Assembly (NCBI RefSeq): GCF_021412585.1
Contig: NZ_JAKCMI010000044.1
Span: forward strand, 1-64,000
Direction: 5' to 3'
DNA: 64,000 bases
Source: Halomonas alkalisoli
GTDB taxonomy: Bacteria > Pseudomonadota > Gammaproteobacteria > Pseudomonadales > Halomonadaceae
Position 1 is the first letter of the stretch. Each line of letters begins with the position of its first letter. The translations under genes and the position numbers were made by a program. The notes beneath the pieces are model-generated. The model did no database searches. It worked only from the letters and a program-made list of their open reading frames with translations, and was not told the DNA's origin. Positions 11,403-20,575 of this stretch are shown here, one piece after another.

Positions 11403-12422
11403 ATGACATCCGCTAGTCGACTCACTCGCTTCGCCGCGGCCCTGGCTGGCGCCGCCGTGCTGACCGCATCGCTTTCGGCCTCCGCGGTTCAGGCCCGCGA
11501 ACTCTCCGTCTCCACCGTGCTGTCCGATGCCTTCCCCTGGGGCCAGGCGGCAGAAAAGTGGGCCGAGCTGGTGGAGGAGCGTACCGAGGGCCGCCTGACC
11601 CTGCGCGTCTATCCCAACTCCCAACTGGTGGCCGGCGACCAGACCCGCGAATTTTCCGCCATGCGTTCAGGGTTGATCGACATGGCCGTGGGCTCGACCA
11701 TCAACTGGTCGCCGCAGGTCCCTGAACTCAATCTCTTCTCCCTGCCTTTCTTCATGCCTGACGAGGCGGCGGTGGATGCCGTGACCGGCGGCGAGGCCGG
11801 CAAGATGATCTTCGAGGCCATCGAATCCCGCGGTGTGGTGCCGCTCGCCTGGGGTGAGAACGGCTTCCGCCAGGTCTCCAACTCACGCGGCCCGATCAGC
11901 GAGCCGGGCGACCTCGACGGCCTGAAGATCCGCGTGGTGGGCTCGCCCCTGTTCCAGGATACCTTCAACGCGCTCGGTGCCGATCCTACCCAGATGAGCT
12001 GGACCGACGCTCAGCCGGCGTTGACCACGGGGGCCGTGGATGGTCAGGAGAACCCCCTTTCGGTGTTCGACGTGGCGCGGATCGACCAGGTGGGCCAGGA
12101 GTACCTGACGCTGTGGAACTACATGAACGATCCGCTGATCTTTGCCGTCAACCAGCGCATCTGGGATTCGCTGGACGAAGAGGACCGGGAGATCCTGCGT
12201 GAAACCGCCATCGAGGCCGGTGAGTGGGAGATCGCCATGACCCGTGAGGAGGAGAGCGAGCGTCTTGCCGCTATCCAGGAGCGCGGGGTTCAGGTGACCG
12301 AGCTGACCGAGGAGCAGCATCGTGCCTTCGTCAATGCCACCGCCAGCGTCCACGACAAGTGGATCTCGCGGATCGGCAAGGAGCTGGTCGAAGCGGCCCG
12401 TGCCGCCATCGAGGCGCGCTGA
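11403..12422 (+). CDS. dctP: TRAP transporter periplasmic binding protein (DctP family)
   Basis: Solute receptor of a tripartite ATP-independent transporter, 339 residues. A long signal peptide ends near AVQARE. The DctP fold is shown by VLSDAFPWGQAAEKWAELVEERT, YPNSQLVAGDQTREFSAMRSG, GENGFRQVSNSRGPI, LDGLKIRVVGSPLFQ (the arginine binds the substrate carboxylate in this family) and TGAVDGQENPL. The ATG at 11403 follows AAGGACACGTC. It heads a three-gene operon with dctQ and dctM, separated from them by a strong hairpin. The ligand is probably an organic acid, but DctP proteins bind many kinds, so the name is by family only. Confidence 0.92.
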   Translation: MTSASRLTRFAAALAGAAVLTASLSASAVQARELSVSTVLSDAFPWGQAAEKWAELVEERTEGRLTLRVYPNSQLVAGDQTREFSAMRSGLIDMAVGSTINWSPQVPELNLFSLPFFMPDEAAVDAVTGGEAGKMIFEAIESRGVVPLAWGENGFRQVSNSRGPISEPGDLDGLKIRVVGSPLFQDTFNALGADPTQMSWTDAQPALTTGAVDGQENPLSVFDVARIDQVGQEYLTLWNYMNDPLIFAVNQRIWDSLDEEDREILRETAIEAGEWEIAMTREEESERLAAIQERGVQVTELTEEQHRAFVNATASVHDKWISRIGKELVEAARAAIEAR

Positions 12423-12431
12423 TCCCGGCCA

Positions 12432-12458
12432 GGACCGGCCCCGTCACGGGGCCGGTCC
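12432..12458 (+). terminator. Intercistronic hairpin between dctP and dctQ
   Basis: A perfect 12-base stem (GGACCGGCCCCG with its complement) and a TCA loop, without a T-run. In TRAP operons such a hairpin can protect the 3' end of the dctP message or act as a partial terminator, giving more receptor than permease. That role here is inferred. Confidence 0.7.
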
Positions 12459-12476
12459 GCTCTTCGCGAGGCTTGC

Positions 12477-12956
12477 ATGAAATTCTCTCCCGATGCCCGG
12501 CCGGAACGCTGGCTGGGCTCCCTGGCGTTGGCGGTCATCTCGCTGATCAGCCTGGGTAACGTTATCACGCGCTACGTCACCGGCGGTTCCCTGGCCTTCA
12601 CCGAGGAGTTCTCGGTATTTCTGCTGGTGGTGCTGACCTTTGCGGGGGCCTCGGTGGCACTGCGACGAAACGGCCATATTCGTATCGGCCTGCTGGAGCG
12701 GGCTTTGCCGGCAGGTCCGCGCAAGGCGCTGATCCTCTTCCAGTGGCTATGCGGTGCCCTCGTGCTGGGGCTGATCACCTGGTTCGGCGGCAAGTTGACC
12801 TGGGAGGAGTATCAGTGGCAGTCGCTGTCGCCGGGTCTCGGCCTGCCGCAGTGGTGGTATCTGGCCTGGCTGCCGCTGCTGTCGGCGGCCATGCTGGTGC
12901 GTCTGACGCAGCAGACCCTGGATCGCCTGAGCGGGAGGCTCGCGGATGAGCCCTGA
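12477..12956 (+). CDS. dctQ: TRAP transporter small permease (DctQ family)
   Basis: Small membrane subunit of 159 residues with four hydrophobic segments (about 17-36, 45-62, 84-105, 125-145) and the DctQ hallmark NVITRYVTGGSLAFTEEFSVFLLVVLTFAGASVALRR, of which the RY and TEE residues are well conserved. Partner of the DctM below; the two genes overlap by 11 bases. Confidence 0.92.
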   Translation: MKFSPDARPERWLGSLALAVISLISLGNVITRYVTGGSLAFTEEFSVFLLVVLTFAGASVALRRNGHIRIGLLERALPAGPRKALILFQWLCGALVLGLITWFGGKLTWEEYQWQSLSPGLGLPQWWYLAWLPLLSAAMLVRLTQQTLDRLSGRLADEP

Positions 12957-14250
12957 CCTGTGGATGATCCTGGCCTTCGCCGGACTGCTGATCGCCGGTG
13001 TGCCGGTGGCTTTCTCGCTGGCGCTGGCCGGGGCGGTGGGCATCGTTTCGGGCCTCTCGCCCGACATGCTGGCGACCCTGGGCACCAACACCTACAACAG
13101 CATCGCCAAGTATCCGCTGATCGCCATTCCGCTGTTCATCATGACCGGCCTGATCTTCGAGCGCGCCGGTGTGGCGCTGCGGTTGGTGCGCTTCGCCCAG
13201 GCGCTGATCGGGCCCCGCCACGGTGGCCTGGCGCTGGTGGCGGTGCTGGTCTGCATGATCATGGGGGGCATGAGTGGCTCCGGCCCGGCGGACGCCGCCG
13301 CCGTGGCCATGGTGATGCTGCCGAGCATGACCAAGGCGGGCTACCCCAGGCCCTTCTCGGCGACGCTGATCGCGGCGTCGGCCTCCACGGCGATCCTGAT
13401 CCCGCCCTCGGTGGCACTGATCCTCTACTCCATCGTGGTGCCGGGGGTCGACCTGCGGGCGCTGTTTGCCGCCGGCCTGTTCCCCGGCATCCTGGCCGGG
13501 CTGGCGCTGCTGGTGCCGGCCCTGCTGGTATCGAAGCGCTATGGTTGGGAGGGGGGCGCGCCGGTGGAGGGCGCCGAGCCGCCGAAGGTCGGGGAGAGTT
13601 TCAAGCAGGCGCTGCCGGCGCTGTTTGCCCCGGTGCTGATTCTCGGCGGGCTGCGCTCGGGGTTGTTCACCCCCACCGAGGCCGCCGTGGTGGCCGTGGC
13701 CTACGGTGCCCTGGTGGGGCTGTTCCTGACCCGTGAGATCAGGCTGCGCGACCTCTGGACGCTGCTCGGCGAGGCTGCGGTGATCTCGGGTGTGGTGATG
13801 CTGATCATCGCCCTGGCCGGGATCTTCGCCTGGGCCGGCACCATGCTGGGCACCTTCCGTCACCTGGCGGAGTGGATCATCGGACTTTCCGACAGCGGCG
13901 TACTGCTGCTGATCCTGATCATGCTGGCGGTGCTGGTGGCCGGCATGCTGCTCGATGCCATCTCCATCTATCTCATCATGATGCCGATCCTCATCCCGGT
14001 GATGCAGCACTTTGGCTGGAATCCGGTGTGGTTCGGCATCCTGCTGGCCATGAATATCGCCATCGGACAATTCACGCCACCGGTGGCGGTCAACCTGATG
14101 GTGACCACCGAGATCGCCAAGATCCGCCTGGAGCAGACGGTGGGCTGGGCACTGCTGTTCGTGCTGGCCATGGCCAGCGCCCTGGCCCTGGTGGCGATCT
14201 TTCCTCAGATCGCCCTGTGGTTGCCCGGTGTGCTGGGCTACAACGTCTAG
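12946..14250 (+). CDS. dctM: TRAP transporter large permease (DctM family)
   Basis: Ion-coupled channel subunit of the elevator type, 434 residues with about twelve hydrophobic segments. Characteristic stretches: VPVAFSLALAGAVG, YPLIAIPLFIMTG, GGMSGSGPADAAAVAMVMLPSM, SASTAILIPPSVALILYSIV and NIAIGQFTPPVAVNL. Works with the preceding DctP and DctQ. Ends 38 bases from the convergent macrodomain gene. Confidence 0.94.
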   Translation: MSPDLWMILAFAGLLIAGVPVAFSLALAGAVGIVSGLSPDMLATLGTNTYNSIAKYPLIAIPLFIMTGLIFERAGVALRLVRFAQALIGPRHGGLALVAVLVCMIMGGMSGSGPADAAAVAMVMLPSMTKAGYPRPFSATLIAASASTAILIPPSVALILYSIVVPGVDLRALFAAGLFPGILAGLALLVPALLVSKRYGWEGGAPVEGAEPPKVGESFKQALPALFAPVLILGGLRSGLFTPTEAAVVAVAYGALVGLFLTREIRLRDLWTLLGEAAVISGVVMLIIALAGIFAWAGTMLGTFRHLAEWIIGLSDSGVLLLILIMLAVLVAGMLLDAISIYLIMMPILIPVMQHFGWNPVWFGILLAMNIAIGQFTPPVAVNLMVTTEIAKIRLEQTVGWALLFVLAMASALALVAIFPQIALWLPGVLGYNV

Positions 14251-14287
14251 GTTGCATTCCGATCGTTGTGCACCGCGCAGTAGCTAT

Positions 14288-14815
14288 CTAGGCCTCGTTG
14301 AACGAGGCCAGCGTACACTGATACAGCTCGGTGGTTGCCGCGTCGAACAGCACGAAGCGAACGCGTTCGATCTGGGGAAACTCGGGCAGATGCTGGATCA
14401 CGGTGGATAGGGCGATGCGAGCGGCTTCGGTGGTCGGATAGCGGAAGGCACCGGTCGAAATCGATGGAAAGGCGATGGAATCCACCTCCTCCCACTGAGC
14501 GAGCCGCAGCGCATTGTAGTAACAGGCGGCAAGCAGCTCATCGGCGGGAGAGTCGACGCCATAGACAGGCCCCAGGCAGTGGATCACATATTGGTTGGGC
14601 AGTTCGAAGGCGTCGGTGATCACTGCCTGGCCCGGTGCAATGGGCGCCAGCGGCCGGCACGCCTTGTCCAGCTCTGGGCCGGCGGCACGATGCAGGGCCC
14701 CGGCGACACCCCCTCCGGGGCGCAGTTCGGCATTGGCGGCGTTCACCACGATGCCAATATCCTCTTGCAGAACGATATTGCCTTGCAGGCACTCCACGCG
14801 GGCTGACGAAGTCAT
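14288..14815 (-). CDS. Macrodomain protein (ADP-ribose or O-acetyl-ADP-ribose hydrolase type)
   Basis: A 175-residue stand-alone macrodomain. The binding signature is clear: QGNIVLQEDIGIVVNAANAEL, the glycine loop RPGGGVAGALHRAAG and the second loop FPSISTGAFRYPTTEAA, as in YmdB/MacroD-type enzymes that hydrolyse O-acetyl-ADP-ribose or remove ADP-ribose from proteins. NAAN and the GGGVA loop are intact. An AAGGAGA ribosome site fixes the start. It is transcribed away from the KamA-like gene and shares a 326-base divergent spacer with it. Confidence 0.9.
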   Translation of the reverse strand: MTSSARVECLQGNIVLQEDIGIVVNAANAELRPGGGVAGALHRAAGPELDKACRPLAPIAPGQAVITDAFELPNQYVIHCLGPVYGVDSPADELLAACYYNALRLAQWEEVDSIAFPSISTGAFRYPTTEAARIALSTVIQHLPEFPQIERVRFVLFDAATTELYQCTLASFNEA

Positions 14816-15141
14816 GATCGATCTCCTTGGCCGTAGTCCTGTCAGTCTGGAAGCTATGGCCGGAGGGCTTCAAGCCGCTCGTGTACAAGCTTTCGTCACC
14901 ATCGGCAGAAGGCTGGTGTGGGCGAGCAGGCGCTGTCGGCGAGTGAAATGTTGCACATGTCGCTTTGATCCGCGACGTTCGTTGCAAAACGATGCAAAAG
15001 CTTGCAACTTGGCTTCCAAGTCAGTACCAATGTCTCCCCGAGAAAGTCCATGCATGCGCGCCGTCATTCCCTCCGGCGGTTTGGCCTTGGGCGTCGATGT
15101 CTTGACGCTTCGGCCCGCGTTGCAAGAGCAGAGGAGATGGC
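14816..15141. promoter_or_regulatory. Divergent spacer with repeated TTGCA elements
   Basis: Non-coding gap between the macrodomain gene and the KamA-like gene. It holds GTTGCAA at 14981-14987 and its mirror TTGCAAC at 15002-15008, GATGCAAAAG between them, GTTGCAC near 14949 and another GTTGCAA at 15119-15125 just before the KamA-like ribosome site (AGAGGAGA). The repeated half-sites suggest a regulator binding region; no known operator was recognised. Confidence 0.35.
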
Positions 15142-16530
15142 ATGAATCAGCGAGTGAATATCGATCTCGGAGATCCGCGTGCCGAGGCGTTCGAGGCCCG
15201 GCAGTTCAAGGTCTATACCCATCGTCAGTTGGACAAGATCGAGGCGATTCAGAGTCTGCCTGAAAACCTGCGTTTCGACATGCGGGTTGTCAGCCAGGTG
15301 CTGCCGTTTCGCGTCAACGAGTACGTCATCGACGAACTGATCGACTGGACCAATGTCCCCGAGGACCCGGTCTTTCAGCTCACCTTCCCCCAGCGCGGGA
15401 TGCTCAAGCCGGAACACTTCGACGAGGTGGCCGAGCTGGTTCGTCGTGGTGCCGATGCGGCAGAGCTGAAGCCGGTCATCGAGCGTGTCCGTGGCGAGCT
15501 CAATCCGCACCCGGCGGGGCAGATGGACCTCAATCTGCCGCTGCTCGACGGTGAGCCGCTGCCTGGCATGCAGCACAAGTACCGCGAGACGGTGCTCTTC
15601 TTCCCCAGCCAGGGCCAGGTGTGTCACAGCTACTGCACCTTCTGCTTCCGCTGGGCGCAGTTCGTCGGCGACAAGGAGCTCAAGTTCGCCTCCAGCGAGG
15701 CCGGTTCCCTGCATCGCTACCTGGCCGAGCACACCGAGGTCACCGACCTGCTGATGACCGGCGGCGACCCCATGGTGATGAAGGCCAAGCACCTGCGCCA
15801 GTACCTGGAGGGGCTGATGGCACCGGAGCTGGACCACGTCCAGGACATCCGCATCGGCACCAAGAGCCTGACCTTCTGGCCCTATCGCTTCGTCACCGAC
15901 CCGGACGCCGAGGATATCCTCGAGCTGTTCCGTGAATTGACCACCGCCGGCAAGCACGTCGCCTTCATGGCGCACTTCAACCACTGGAAGGAGATGGACA
16001 CCCCCATCTGCCGCGAGGCGATACGCCGTATCCGCGCCACCGGTGCCGAGATTCGCACCCAGGCGCCGCTTCTGAAGCACATCAACGACGATGCCGACCA
16101 GTGGGCCAGGATGTGGACCACCCAGGTGCGCCTGGGGATGATCCCCTACTACATGTTCGTCGAGCGCGACACCGGCGCCCGCCACTACTTCGAGGTGCCG
16201 CTGGTGCGTGCCTGGGAGATCTACCGCGAGGCGATGAAGCAGGTGCCGGGCCTGGCGCGTACCGCCCGCGGGCCGTCGATGTCCGCCGATCCGGGCAAGG
16301 TGGAGATCCAGGGTGTCACCGAGATCAAGGGCGAGAAGGTCTTCGTGCTGCGCTTTATCCAGGGCCGCGACAGCGACTGGGTGCAGCGGCCGTTCTTCGC
16401 CAAGTACGACGAAGAGGCGACCTGGCTCAACCACCTGGAGCCTGCACTGGGCGAGCGCGAGTTCTTCTATGAGGCCGAGTTTGCGGCCATGAAGGACGAG
16501 AAGCAGGCGCTGATCATGAAGGCGTCGTAG
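15142..16530 (+). CDS. KamA-family radical SAM protein (lysine 2,3-aminomutase-like)
   Basis: A 462-residue radical SAM protein. The cluster motif is C161-x3-C165-x2-C168 (CHSYCTFC) and is followed by DLLMTGGDPMVM and KSLTFWPYRF, in the layout of lysine 2,3-aminomutases, which use SAM, a 4Fe-4S cluster and PLP to move an amino group. The N-terminal part (QLDKIEAIQSLPENLRFDMRVVSQVLPFRVNEYVIDELIDW) also matches the family. The C-terminal region (RGPSMSADPGKVEIQGVTEIKGEKVF) differs from clostridial KAM, and I could not place the PLP lysine with certainty. Beta-lysine osmolyte synthesis would suit a halophile but no acetyltransferase partner is next to it. Substrate unproven. Confidence 0.8.
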   Translation: MNQRVNIDLGDPRAEAFEARQFKVYTHRQLDKIEAIQSLPENLRFDMRVVSQVLPFRVNEYVIDELIDWTNVPEDPVFQLTFPQRGMLKPEHFDEVAELVRRGADAAELKPVIERVRGELNPHPAGQMDLNLPLLDGEPLPGMQHKYRETVLFFPSQGQVCHSYCTFCFRWAQFVGDKELKFASSEAGSLHRYLAEHTEVTDLLMTGGDPMVMKAKHLRQYLEGLMAPELDHVQDIRIGTKSLTFWPYRFVTDPDAEDILELFRELTTAGKHVAFMAHFNHWKEMDTPICREAIRRIRATGAEIRTQAPLLKHINDDADQWARMWTTQVRLGMIPYYMFVERDTGARHYFEVPLVRAWEIYREAMKQVPGLARTARGPSMSADPGKVEIQGVTEIKGEKVFVLRFIQGRDSDWVQRPFFAKYDEEATWLNHLEPALGEREFFYEAEFAAMKDEKQALIMKAS

Positions 16531-16824
16531 CGCTTCGCAGGGTGGCTGGCAGCAGTATGGCCATGCCTTCGTCGGCCGCATCGGGCAGAGGTCGCGACAG
16601 GCGGTAGCGGGGAAGGGGCGGCTTTTTCGTCGGGCAGCGTAAAAAATTAACGCACACTAAACGTTAAGGGGAGCTAACATTAGAGGTGATGAAAAAGACC
16701 CCAACAAGCTGATGTTTTTTCGCTAAAGTAGGGGGTAGCGGTAGCAACCGCCAGTCAGCCATTCGGCTGTCACGGACCTTGCTTCAGCAACGTCAGCTTG
16801 CCAATAACATCAAGAGGTGTGTTC
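16531..16824 (+). promoter_or_regulatory. AT-rich leader of the TAXI TRAP operon
   Basis: Spacer with a locally AT-rich core (about 16638-16730) containing AAAAAATTAACGCAC, CTAAACGTTAAGGGG and a T-run with TTTTTTCGC. It probably contains the promoter for the TRAP operon, but no -35/-10 pair stands out enough to call. Confidence 0.3.
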
Positions 16825-17805
16825 ATGAAACGCCATGCATTTTCTGCGGCTGCTTTCTCCGGGGCTCTACTGGGTGCTGCCCTGGTCTCGTCGCCGGCCG
16901 TCGCTCAGGAACGCTTCATCACCATTGGTACCGGTGGCCAGACCGGGGTCTACTATGTGGTGGGACAGTCCGTCTGCCGCATGGTCAACCGCGGCAGCGA
17001 CGAGCACAACATCCGCTGTAACGCGCCGACCACCGGTGGCTCAGTGGCCAACGTCAACGGCATGAAGGCCGGCGACCTGGACATGGGTGTCGTCCAGTCC
17101 GACGTTCAGTATCGCGCCTATCATGGTGAAGCCAACTTCGAATCCGACGGTGCCTGGGAAGACATGCGCGCGGTGTTCACCATGCACGGTGAGCCGTTGA
17201 CCGTGGTGGCTCGCGCCGACTCCGGCATCGAGCACTTCAGCGACTTTCCCGGCAAGCGTGTCAATATCGGCAACCCCGGTTCAGGCCAGCGCAACACCAT
17301 GAACGTGGTGATGGATGTCATGGGCTGGGATACCGATACCTTCTCGCTGGCGTCCCAGCTGGATGCCGCCGAGCAGGCCGCGGCGCTCTCGGACAACAAC
17401 ATCGACGCCATGGTCTATGTGGTGGGCCATCCAAACGGCTCCATCCAGGAAGCCACCACCACGATCGATGCGCGCATCATCCCGGTCACCGGTGACGAGA
17501 TTGATAGCCTGATCGCGGACTACCCCTACTACACCCGCTCCGTGATTCCGGGCGGGCTCTATCGGGGCAACGATGAGGATGTCGAGACCTTCGGCGTGGC
17601 GGCGACCTTCGTCAGCTCTACTGCCGTGGACGAAGATATCATCTACGAGACCGTGAAGGCGGTATTCGAGAACTTCGATCGCTTCACCCGCCTGCACCCG
17701 GCGTTTGCCAACCTCAACGAGGAGGACATGATTTCCGACGGCCTGACTGCGCCACTGCATGACGGCGCGGCTCGCTACTACCGCGAGCGTGGCTGGATCG
17801 AGTAA
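16825..17805 (+). CDS. TAXI-family TRAP transporter solute-binding protein
   Basis: Periplasmic receptor of 326 residues. After the signal peptide (cleavage near AVAQE) it reads ERFITIGTGGQTGVYYVVGQSVCRMVN, the standard opening of TAXI receptors, then TGGSVANVNGMKAGDLDMGVVQSD and KRVNIGNPGSGQRNTM. ATG at 16825 has an AGAGG ahead. The permease that goes with it is the fused 4TM/12TM protein 159 bases downstream, with a strong hairpin between them. TAXI receptors with known ligands bind glutamate or dicarboxylates; the ligand here is not known. Confidence 0.93.
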   Translation: MKRHAFSAAAFSGALLGAALVSSPAVAQERFITIGTGGQTGVYYVVGQSVCRMVNRGSDEHNIRCNAPTTGGSVANVNGMKAGDLDMGVVQSDVQYRAYHGEANFESDGAWEDMRAVFTMHGEPLTVVARADSGIEHFSDFPGKRVNIGNPGSGQRNTMNVVMDVMGWDTDTFSLASQLDAAEQAAALSDNNIDAMVYVVGHPNGSIQEATTTIDARIIPVTGDEIDSLIADYPYYTRSVIPGGLYRGNDEDVETFGVAATFVSSTAVDEDIIYETVKAVFENFDRFTRLHPAFANLNEEDMISDGLTAPLHDGAARYYRERGWIE

Positions 17806-17839
17806 ACGATAGGCCGAGGGTAACCACCCTCCGGTGAAG

Positions 17840-17870
17840 GATGCGCGGACGCCACTGGGGTCCGCGCATC
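17840..17870 (+). terminator. Intercistronic hairpin after TAXI receptor gene
   Basis: An 11-base perfect stem (GATGCGCGGAC / GTCCGCGCATC) with a 9-base loop and a short TGTTT tail. It occupies the same place as the hairpin in the DctPQM operon, after the receptor gene and before the permease. Confidence 0.7.
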
Positions 17871-17964
17871 TGTTTCAAGGATTGCTTTATATAGGATTAC
17901 CGCGCCGTGATGACGGTTCAGAGACTGGGAACTGCACGTCAATCGACAGTGGGCAGGGCGACTT

Positions 17965-20562
17965 ATGACTGACGAAAACAAAACCTCCCGAGCGTCTGAT
18001 GTCGACCTCGATGATATGGTTGCCTCGAGTGATTCCGGCGCGCGCAAGCCGACAGGGGTGCCGGGGAAGCTGCTGGTGAGCATTGCGGCCGCCTGGTCGC
18101 TGTTTCAGCTGTGGATTGCCTCGCCGTTGCCTTTCATGTTCCGCTTCGGCGTTTTCAACGCCACCGAGGCGCGATCCATACACCTGGCGTTCGCTCTCTT
18201 TCTGGCGTTCATGGCCTACCCGGCACTGAAGCGGTCGCCACGCGATCGCATACCGATCCAGGACTGGGTGCTGGCGGCCGTTGCCGCCTTTTGCGGCGCC
18301 TACATCTTTCTCTTCTATGCCGAGCTCTCCGAGCGGCCAGGGGCGCCTATTACCCGGGACGTGATCGTCGGTGTGGTGGGTATCCTGATGCTGCTGGAGG
18401 CGACACGCCGGGCGCTGGGACCACCGCTGATGATCGTGGCCTCCGTCTTTATTCTCTATTCGCTGTTCGGCCCCTATATGCCGGGCATCCTGGGCCATCG
18501 TGGCGTTACCTTCCAGAGCCTGGTCAATCATCAGTGGCTGACCACACAGGGGGTCTTCGGTATCGCCCTGGGGGTATCGACCAGTTTCGTCTTCCTGTTC
18601 GTGCTGTTCGGTGCCCTGCTCGACAAGGCCGGCGCCGGCAACTATTTCATCAAGGTGGCCTTCTCCCTGCTCGGTCACTACAAGGGCGGGCCGGCCAAGG
18701 CCGCGGTGGTGGCATCCGGCATGACCGGGTTGATCTCCGGTTCCTCGATTGCCAATGTGGTCACCACCGGTACCTTCACCATTCCCATGATGAAGCGAGT
18801 GGGCTTTTCCCCGGAGAAGGCTGGCGCCGTCGAGGTGTCATCCTCGGTCAACGGCCAGATCATGCCGCCGGTGATGGGGGCAGCGGCCTTCCTGATGGTC
18901 GAATATGTCGGCATCTCCTATGTCGAGGTCATCAAGCATGCCTTCCTTCCGGCGCTGATCTCCTATATCGCACTGGTCTATATCGTCCATCTCGAGGCGC
19001 TGAAGGCCGACATGAAGGGTCTGCCGTCAAGCAACCCGGCACGGCCCTTTCTCAACAAGCTGATTGGCTTCTTGACCGGTCTGCTCCTGCTGATGGCGCT
19101 GTCGTTCGCGGTCTACTACGGTCTCGGCTGGCTCAAGCCGGTGCTCGGTGACGCCACACCCTGGGTCGTCGGCGTGGGGCTGGCCCTCATCTATGTGGGT
19201 CTGCTCAAGGTCGGGGCGAAGTACCCGGAGCTGGAACTCGATGACCCGACGTCGGAGGTGGTCTCTCTGCCGCAAACTCGCCCCACGGTGATGGTAGGGT
19301 TGCACTATATCCTGCCGGTGATCGTGCTGGTGTGGTGCCTGATGGTCGAGCGCCTGTCGCCGGGGCTATCGGCCTTCTGGGCCACGGTATTCATGATCTT
19401 CATCATCGTCACCCAGCGTCCGATCATTGCCGCCTTCCGCCACCGCGGGAAGCTCGTCGAGGATATCAAGGAAGGCTTCATGGATCTGTGGGACGGCCTG
19501 GTGACCGGTGCCCGCAACATGATCGGCATCGGTATCGCCACCGCGGCGGCGGGGATCATCGTGGGTGCAGTGTCCCAGACCGGGGTCGGCCTGGTGCTGG
19601 CCGATGTGGTGGAGATCCTCTCCATGGGCAACCTGATGCTGATCCTGCTGCTTACCGCGGTACTCAGCCTTATCCTCGGCATGGGCCTGCCCACCACGGC
19701 CAACTATATTGTGGTGTCTGCGCTGTTGGCGCCGGTGATCGTGACACTGGGGCAGCAGAACGGCCTTATCGTGCCGCTGATCGCCGTGCACCTGTTTGTC
19801 TTTTATTTCGGGATCATGGCAGATGTGACGCCACCGGTGGGCCTGGCGTCGTTTGCGGCAGCGGCGGTCTCGGGTGGTGATCCGTTACGCACCGGTTTTC
19901 AGGCTTTCTATTACAGCCTGCGCACCGCGGCGCTGCCGTTCCTGTTCATCTTCAATACCGACCTGTTGTTGATCGATGTCGGCTGGCTGCAGGGGGTAGT
20001 GATATTCATCATCGCGACCATTGCGATGTTGATCTTTGCCGCGGGCACCCAAGGCTTCATGATCGCCCGCAATCGCTGGTACGAGAGCATCCTGATGCTG
20101 CTGGTGGCCTTCACGCTGTTCCGCCCCGGGTTCTGGATGGACATGATTCACGACCCCTATCAGTCTGTGCCGCCAGCACAATTTGTCCAGGCACTGGGTG
20201 AGGTCGATGATGGCAGCAACCTGAGGGTGCAAATTGCCGGTGAAGACGCCTTCGGCGACCCCTTGGTCACCTATATCCTGGTGCCGGTGCCTCGCGGTGA
20301 AACGGCTGAGGAGCGCATGCAGGAACTCGGCATGGAGCTCTGGATAGAGGGGGATCAGGCCATGGTCGACTTCGTCGAATTCGGCAGCCTGGCAGCGGAT
20401 CTCGGCTTTGACTTCGATCAGGAGATCATCGAGGTATCAGCCCCGGTGGATCGCTGGGCGAAAGAGTGGATGTGGATTCCAGGCTTCCTGGTGTTTGGCC
20501 TGGTGGTGCTGCTGCAGTGGCGTCGGCGTAAGGTCCAGTCGCCCAGCACGGCTGCAGCTTGA
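17965..20562 (+). CDS. Fused TRAP transporter permease (DctQ-DctM type, with DUF3394-like tail)
   Basis: A single 865-residue inner-membrane protein combining the 4TM and 12TM TRAP permease parts, as always found with TAXI receptors. Recognisable segments: KGGPAKAAVVASGMTGLISGSSIANVVTTGTFTIPMMKRVGF, EVSSSVNGQIMPPVMGAAAFLM and ILGMGLPTTANYIVVSALLAPVI. After the last membrane segments a soluble stretch (about 715-825), rich in acidic residues and probably periplasmic, precedes one final hydrophobic segment; I read it as a DUF3394-like C-terminal domain. The universal stress gene follows 13 bases later. Confidence 0.93.
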   Translation: MTDENKTSRASDVDLDDMVASSDSGARKPTGVPGKLLVSIAAAWSLFQLWIASPLPFMFRFGVFNATEARSIHLAFALFLAFMAYPALKRSPRDRIPIQDWVLAAVAAFCGAYIFLFYAELSERPGAPITRDVIVGVVGILMLLEATRRALGPPLMIVASVFILYSLFGPYMPGILGHRGVTFQSLVNHQWLTTQGVFGIALGVSTSFVFLFVLFGALLDKAGAGNYFIKVAFSLLGHYKGGPAKAAVVASGMTGLISGSSIANVVTTGTFTIPMMKRVGFSPEKAGAVEVSSSVNGQIMPPVMGAAAFLMVEYVGISYVEVIKHAFLPALISYIALVYIVHLEALKADMKGLPSSNPARPFLNKLIGFLTGLLLLMALSFAVYYGLGWLKPVLGDATPWVVGVGLALIYVGLLKVGAKYPELELDDPTSEVVSLPQTRPTVMVGLHYILPVIVLVWCLMVERLSPGLSAFWATVFMIFIIVTQRPIIAAFRHRGKLVEDIKEGFMDLWDGLVTGARNMIGIGIATAAAGIIVGAVSQTGVGLVLADVVEILSMGNLMLILLLTAVLSLILGMGLPTTANYIVVSALLAPVIVTLGQQNGLIVPLIAVHLFVFYFGIMADVTPPVGLASFAAAAVSGGDPLRTGFQAFYYSLRTAALPFLFIFNTDLLLIDVGWLQGVVIFIIATIAMLIFAAGTQGFMIARNRWYESILMLLVAFTLFRPGFWMDMIHDPYQSVPPAQFVQALGEVDDGSNLRVQIAGEDAFGDPLVTYILVPVPRGETAEERMQELGMELWIEGDQAMVDFVEFGSLAADLGFDFDQEIIEVSAPVDRWAKEWMWIPGFLVFGLVVLLQWRRRKVQSPSTAAA

Positions 20563-20575
20563 GGAGGGGATGATC

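Noticed and set aside
14595..15263. Plus-strand frame crossing the macrodomain/KamA spacer
   Set aside because: No ribosome site, overlaps two real genes out of frame, and the translated text shows no domain.
20570..20575. ATG at 20570 as the uspA start
   Set aside because: Only two bases separate it from the AGGAGG; the ATG at 20576 has normal spacing and gives the usual UspA N-terminus.
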